Source of the DNA: Bacillota bacterium
Lineage (GTDB): Bacteria > Bacillota > Clostridia > Clostridiales > Caloramatoraceae
Assembly (NCBI GenBank): GCA_023389275.1
Contig: JAEWEN010000098.1
Coordinates: 1-23,756 of the forward strand
Length of the DNA: 23,756 nucleotides
Direction of reading: 5' to 3'
Part shown: positions 21,839-23,756 of the stretch, in pieces
Position numbering within the stretch: the first letter of the stretch is position 1
How the letters are laid out: each line of letters opens with the position of its first letter
Translations under genes and position numbers: made by a program
The notes under the pieces: model-generated
Seen by the model: the letters and a program-made list of their open reading frames with translations, nothing else
The model's database searches: none
What the model was told of the DNA's origin: nothing

Positions 21839-23728
21839 TTGACAGTAGAAAGTATTAAAAAAGTATTTGAAGTAAAAAAAACACCTTTCCCATGGAAAAG
21901 AGCAATATGTGCAGCAATTTGCTCAGGATTTCCTATTTTAGTAGGTGTTTTAACAGGACATTTAAGTCTTGGAATGTTATCTAGTATAGGAGCTTTTTCT
22001 TATTTGTATGTGTTTAATGAGCCATATGCACATATAGCAAGAAAAATGGCATGTGTTGTTTTAGGAATTAGTTTATGTGTAGGACTTGGAACTCTTGTTG
22101 CAAGTTCTCCTTTTCTTGTTGTTTTATCCCTTGGCATTATAGGATTTGTAGCTACATTTTTATTTGGAGTATTTAAAATAAAAGGGCCAGCAGCTATATT
22201 TTTTGTTTTAAGTTTTGTAATGACAACTGGTATGACAATTGATCCATCTCAAGCTTTTACAAGATTTTTTGTAGTGTTTTTAGGCGGAGCATTTTCATTT
22301 TTAGTAAGTACAATAGGTTGGGTATTTAATCCCCATGGTCCTGAAACAAACGATTTAATTAAAACATATAATCTTTTATCAAAGCTTTGTGCAAGTATAG
22401 GAAAAAGTGATTTTAATAATATAAAACCTCAAACAGTAGCTTCTTTAAAAGATTCTGAAGAAATTTTATCTAAAGGACATGTAAAAGGAGTAAATAAGTT
22501 AAGATTTTCAAGATTAAACTTTATAAATAAACAAGCTAATAAAATATATATAGAATTAGTTAATATATCTAGAAAAACAAATGAAGAAATGCCTTTAGAA
22601 ATAAGTGATATGATAAAGGATCTTTCAAGTGGAATAAAAATTAAAAAAAGAAAAATACAGGTTATTAACTTAAATAAAGATTATAAAAATAGTAAGTATC
22701 AAGATCTTTTAAATATTATTTATGAAACAGAAAAAATAATGAATTTAGATTTAAAAGATATTAAAGTTGATAATGATATATTTAAACCATCTTTAAAAAT
22801 GAGAATAACTAAGGCTTTTGATAAAGATTCTATTGTTTTTATAAATTCTATTAAATATAGTGTTATTTTATCAATTGCTGCTTTAATAGCATTTTCATTA
22901 CCATTTACAAGGGCATACTGGATACCTTTAACATGTGCATCTGTAATGCTTGGGTCAACTATTATGTCAACTTTCCATAGAGCAGTTCAAAGGTTTGTAG
23001 GTACATTTGTAGGTGTATTAATAGCAGCTGTTGTTCTTAGTATGCATCCAAAAGGATTTATGATAGTTATATTAAGTATGGTATTTATAGGTGTTACAGA
23101 ACTTTTAATTGTAAGAAATTATGCACTAGCAGTTATGTTTATAACTCCTAATGCGCTTTTAGTAGCAGAAACATCTACAAATATACATAATATTTATTAC
23201 TTTGCATCAGGACGTGTTGTTGATATAGGAATAGGGGCACTAATTGCTTTAATAGGTATATATATTACATGTTATAATTCATCATCAAATAGACTAGAGG
23301 GACTTATTTCAAAAGTTTTAAGAAGCCAACAACAATTAATTGTTAGATTGTTTTTAAATAAAAATAATTCACATAATGTTTATTGGGGATTTGAAAAAAT
23401 GGAGATACATCTTTCAAATCTGAAACTTGCATTTAATTCTGCAATGCAAGAGGTAAATAGTAACAGGGAAAAGCTAATATATATAGATGAGATTATAAAA
23501 AGTCTTGAGCATATTAGTTATTTAATAAAAAGTAAGTGCTTTGAAAAAGGTTACATAAATATAGAAGAAAGTGAAATGGAGAGACTTCTTTTTATTTTTG
23601 AAACAATGGCTACATATGTTGAGCAAAAAACAAATTATGTTTTTAAGGAAATACCTTCTTTAGAAGATATATCTGAAATATGTGAAGAAATAAATAAAAT
23701 GCAAAAAGTTTTATGTAATGTAGGGTAG
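21839..23728 (+). CDS. FUSC-domain membrane protein (YccS/aromatic-acid exporter-like)
   Basis: A 629-residue membrane protein with two blocks of about five helices (roughly 15-170 and 335-485), separated by a long cytoplasmic helical region (about 175-320) and ended by a soluble helical tail (about 490-629). The second block opens with AYWIPLTCASVMLGST then a basic turn (HRAVQRFVGTFVG), the FUSC/FUSC_2 hallmark. FUSC proteins are linked to efflux of aromatic acids or fusaric acid; the substrate here is unknown. The TTG start at 21839 follows AAGAAGGTG. It lies 26 bases after queF with no terminator between, so it is probably read from the riboswitch promoter, an unexpected partner for queuosine genes. 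Confidence 0.82.
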   Translation: MTVESIKKVFEVKKTPFPWKRAICAAICSGFPILVGVLTGHLSLGMLSSIGAFSYLYVFNEPYAHIARKMACVVLGISLCVGLGTLVASSPFLVVLSLGIIGFVATFLFGVFKIKGPAAIFFVLSFVMTTGMTIDPSQAFTRFFVVFLGGAFSFLVSTIGWVFNPHGPETNDLIKTYNLLSKLCASIGKSDFNNIKPQTVASLKDSEEILSKGHVKGVNKLRFSRLNFINKQANKIYIELVNISRKTNEEMPLEISDMIKDLSSGIKIKKRKIQVINLNKDYKNSKYQDLLNIIYETEKIMNLDLKDIKVDNDIFKPSLKMRITKAFDKDSIVFINSIKYSVILSIAALIAFSLPFTRAYWIPLTCASVMLGSTIMSTFHRAVQRFVGTFVGVLIAAVVLSMHPKGFMIVILSMVFIGVTELLIVRNYALAVMFITPNALLVAETSTNIHNIYYFASGRVVDIGIGALIALIGIYITCYNSSSNRLEGLISKVLRSQQQLIVRLFLNKNNSHNVYWGFEKMEIHLSNLKLAFNSAMQEVNSNREKLIYIDEIIKSLEHISYLIKSKCFEKGYINIEESEMERLLFIFETMATYVEQKTNYVFKEIPSLEDISEICEEINKMQKVLCNVG

Positions 23729-23753
23729 TATAATTTATACTACCCTGTTTTTT
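23723..23753 (+). terminator. Terminator at the end of the que-FUSC operon
   Basis: A 10-bp perfect hairpin (arms 23723-23732 and 23736-23745) followed by TG and six T. The left arm contains the stop codon of the FUSC gene. Confidence 0.87.
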
Positions 23754-23756
23754 AGT

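Noticed and set aside
1..23756. Mobile element, prophage, CRISPR array or tRNA/rRNA genes
   Set aside because: No transposase, integrase, repeat-spacer pattern, cloverleaf or rRNA-like segment was seen, and base use is even across the window.

Overview
The window looks like chromosomal DNA from a low-GC, anaerobic Firmicute of the Clostridia (Clostridiaceae or Peptostreptococcaceae). The evidence is the strong A/T bias, purine-rich Shine-Dalgarno sites, frequent TTG and GTG starts, and compact A-tract/T-tract hairpin terminators. Family content also fits: DUF4418, a TudS-related desulfidase and a 7-1-7 Fur box. I cannot assign a species. I saw no rRNA, tRNA, CRISPR array, transposase or phage gene, and no clearly broken gene.

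Layout. (1) 1-2170: an OsmC-type protein, a TDT-family transporter and a convergent TudS-like Fe-S protein. (2) 2329-6605: a promoter carrying a perfect 7-1-7 Fur box drives two CydD/CydC-like exporter-fold ABC half-transporters, a YbaN/DUF454 protein and a small four-helix membrane protein, apparently an iron-controlled operon. (3) 6572-10164: two divergent operons. Leftward are DUF4418, a CxxCxxxC lipoprotein and a small membrane protein. Rightward are an FtsX/MacB-like permease with an extracytoplasmic GCC motif and its LolD-like ATPase. Together they look like one poorly described metal or redox transport system. (4) 10163-11600: a CLC-F type fluoride/proton antiporter behind a fluoride riboswitch with an intrinsic terminator. 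(5) 11626-15901: a ZnuA-ZnuC-ZnuB metal uptake operon continuing into a YcgR-like permease and its YcgQ-like (TIGR03943) partner; the permease seems to lack a normal start codon. (6) 15948-16569: a flavodoxin-fold NAD(P)H oxidoreductase with Fur-like palindromes over its promoter. (7) 16544-19193: two leftward genes of unknown function and a Na/Pi cotransporter-PhoU protein. (8) 19384-23753: a preQ1-I riboswitch with a terminator/antiterminator switch controls queD-queE-queC-queF, the pathway to preQ1 and queuosine. A large FUSC-domain membrane protein follows.

The common theme is ion and metal homeostasis under several local switches: two Fur-type sites, a fluoride riboswitch, a probable zinc uptake operon and a Cys-rich ABC system. 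The preQ1 operon also uses metals (Zn in QueD and QueC, Fe-S in QueE). Convergent genes are repeatedly separated by one bidirectional terminator that contains one or both stop codons.
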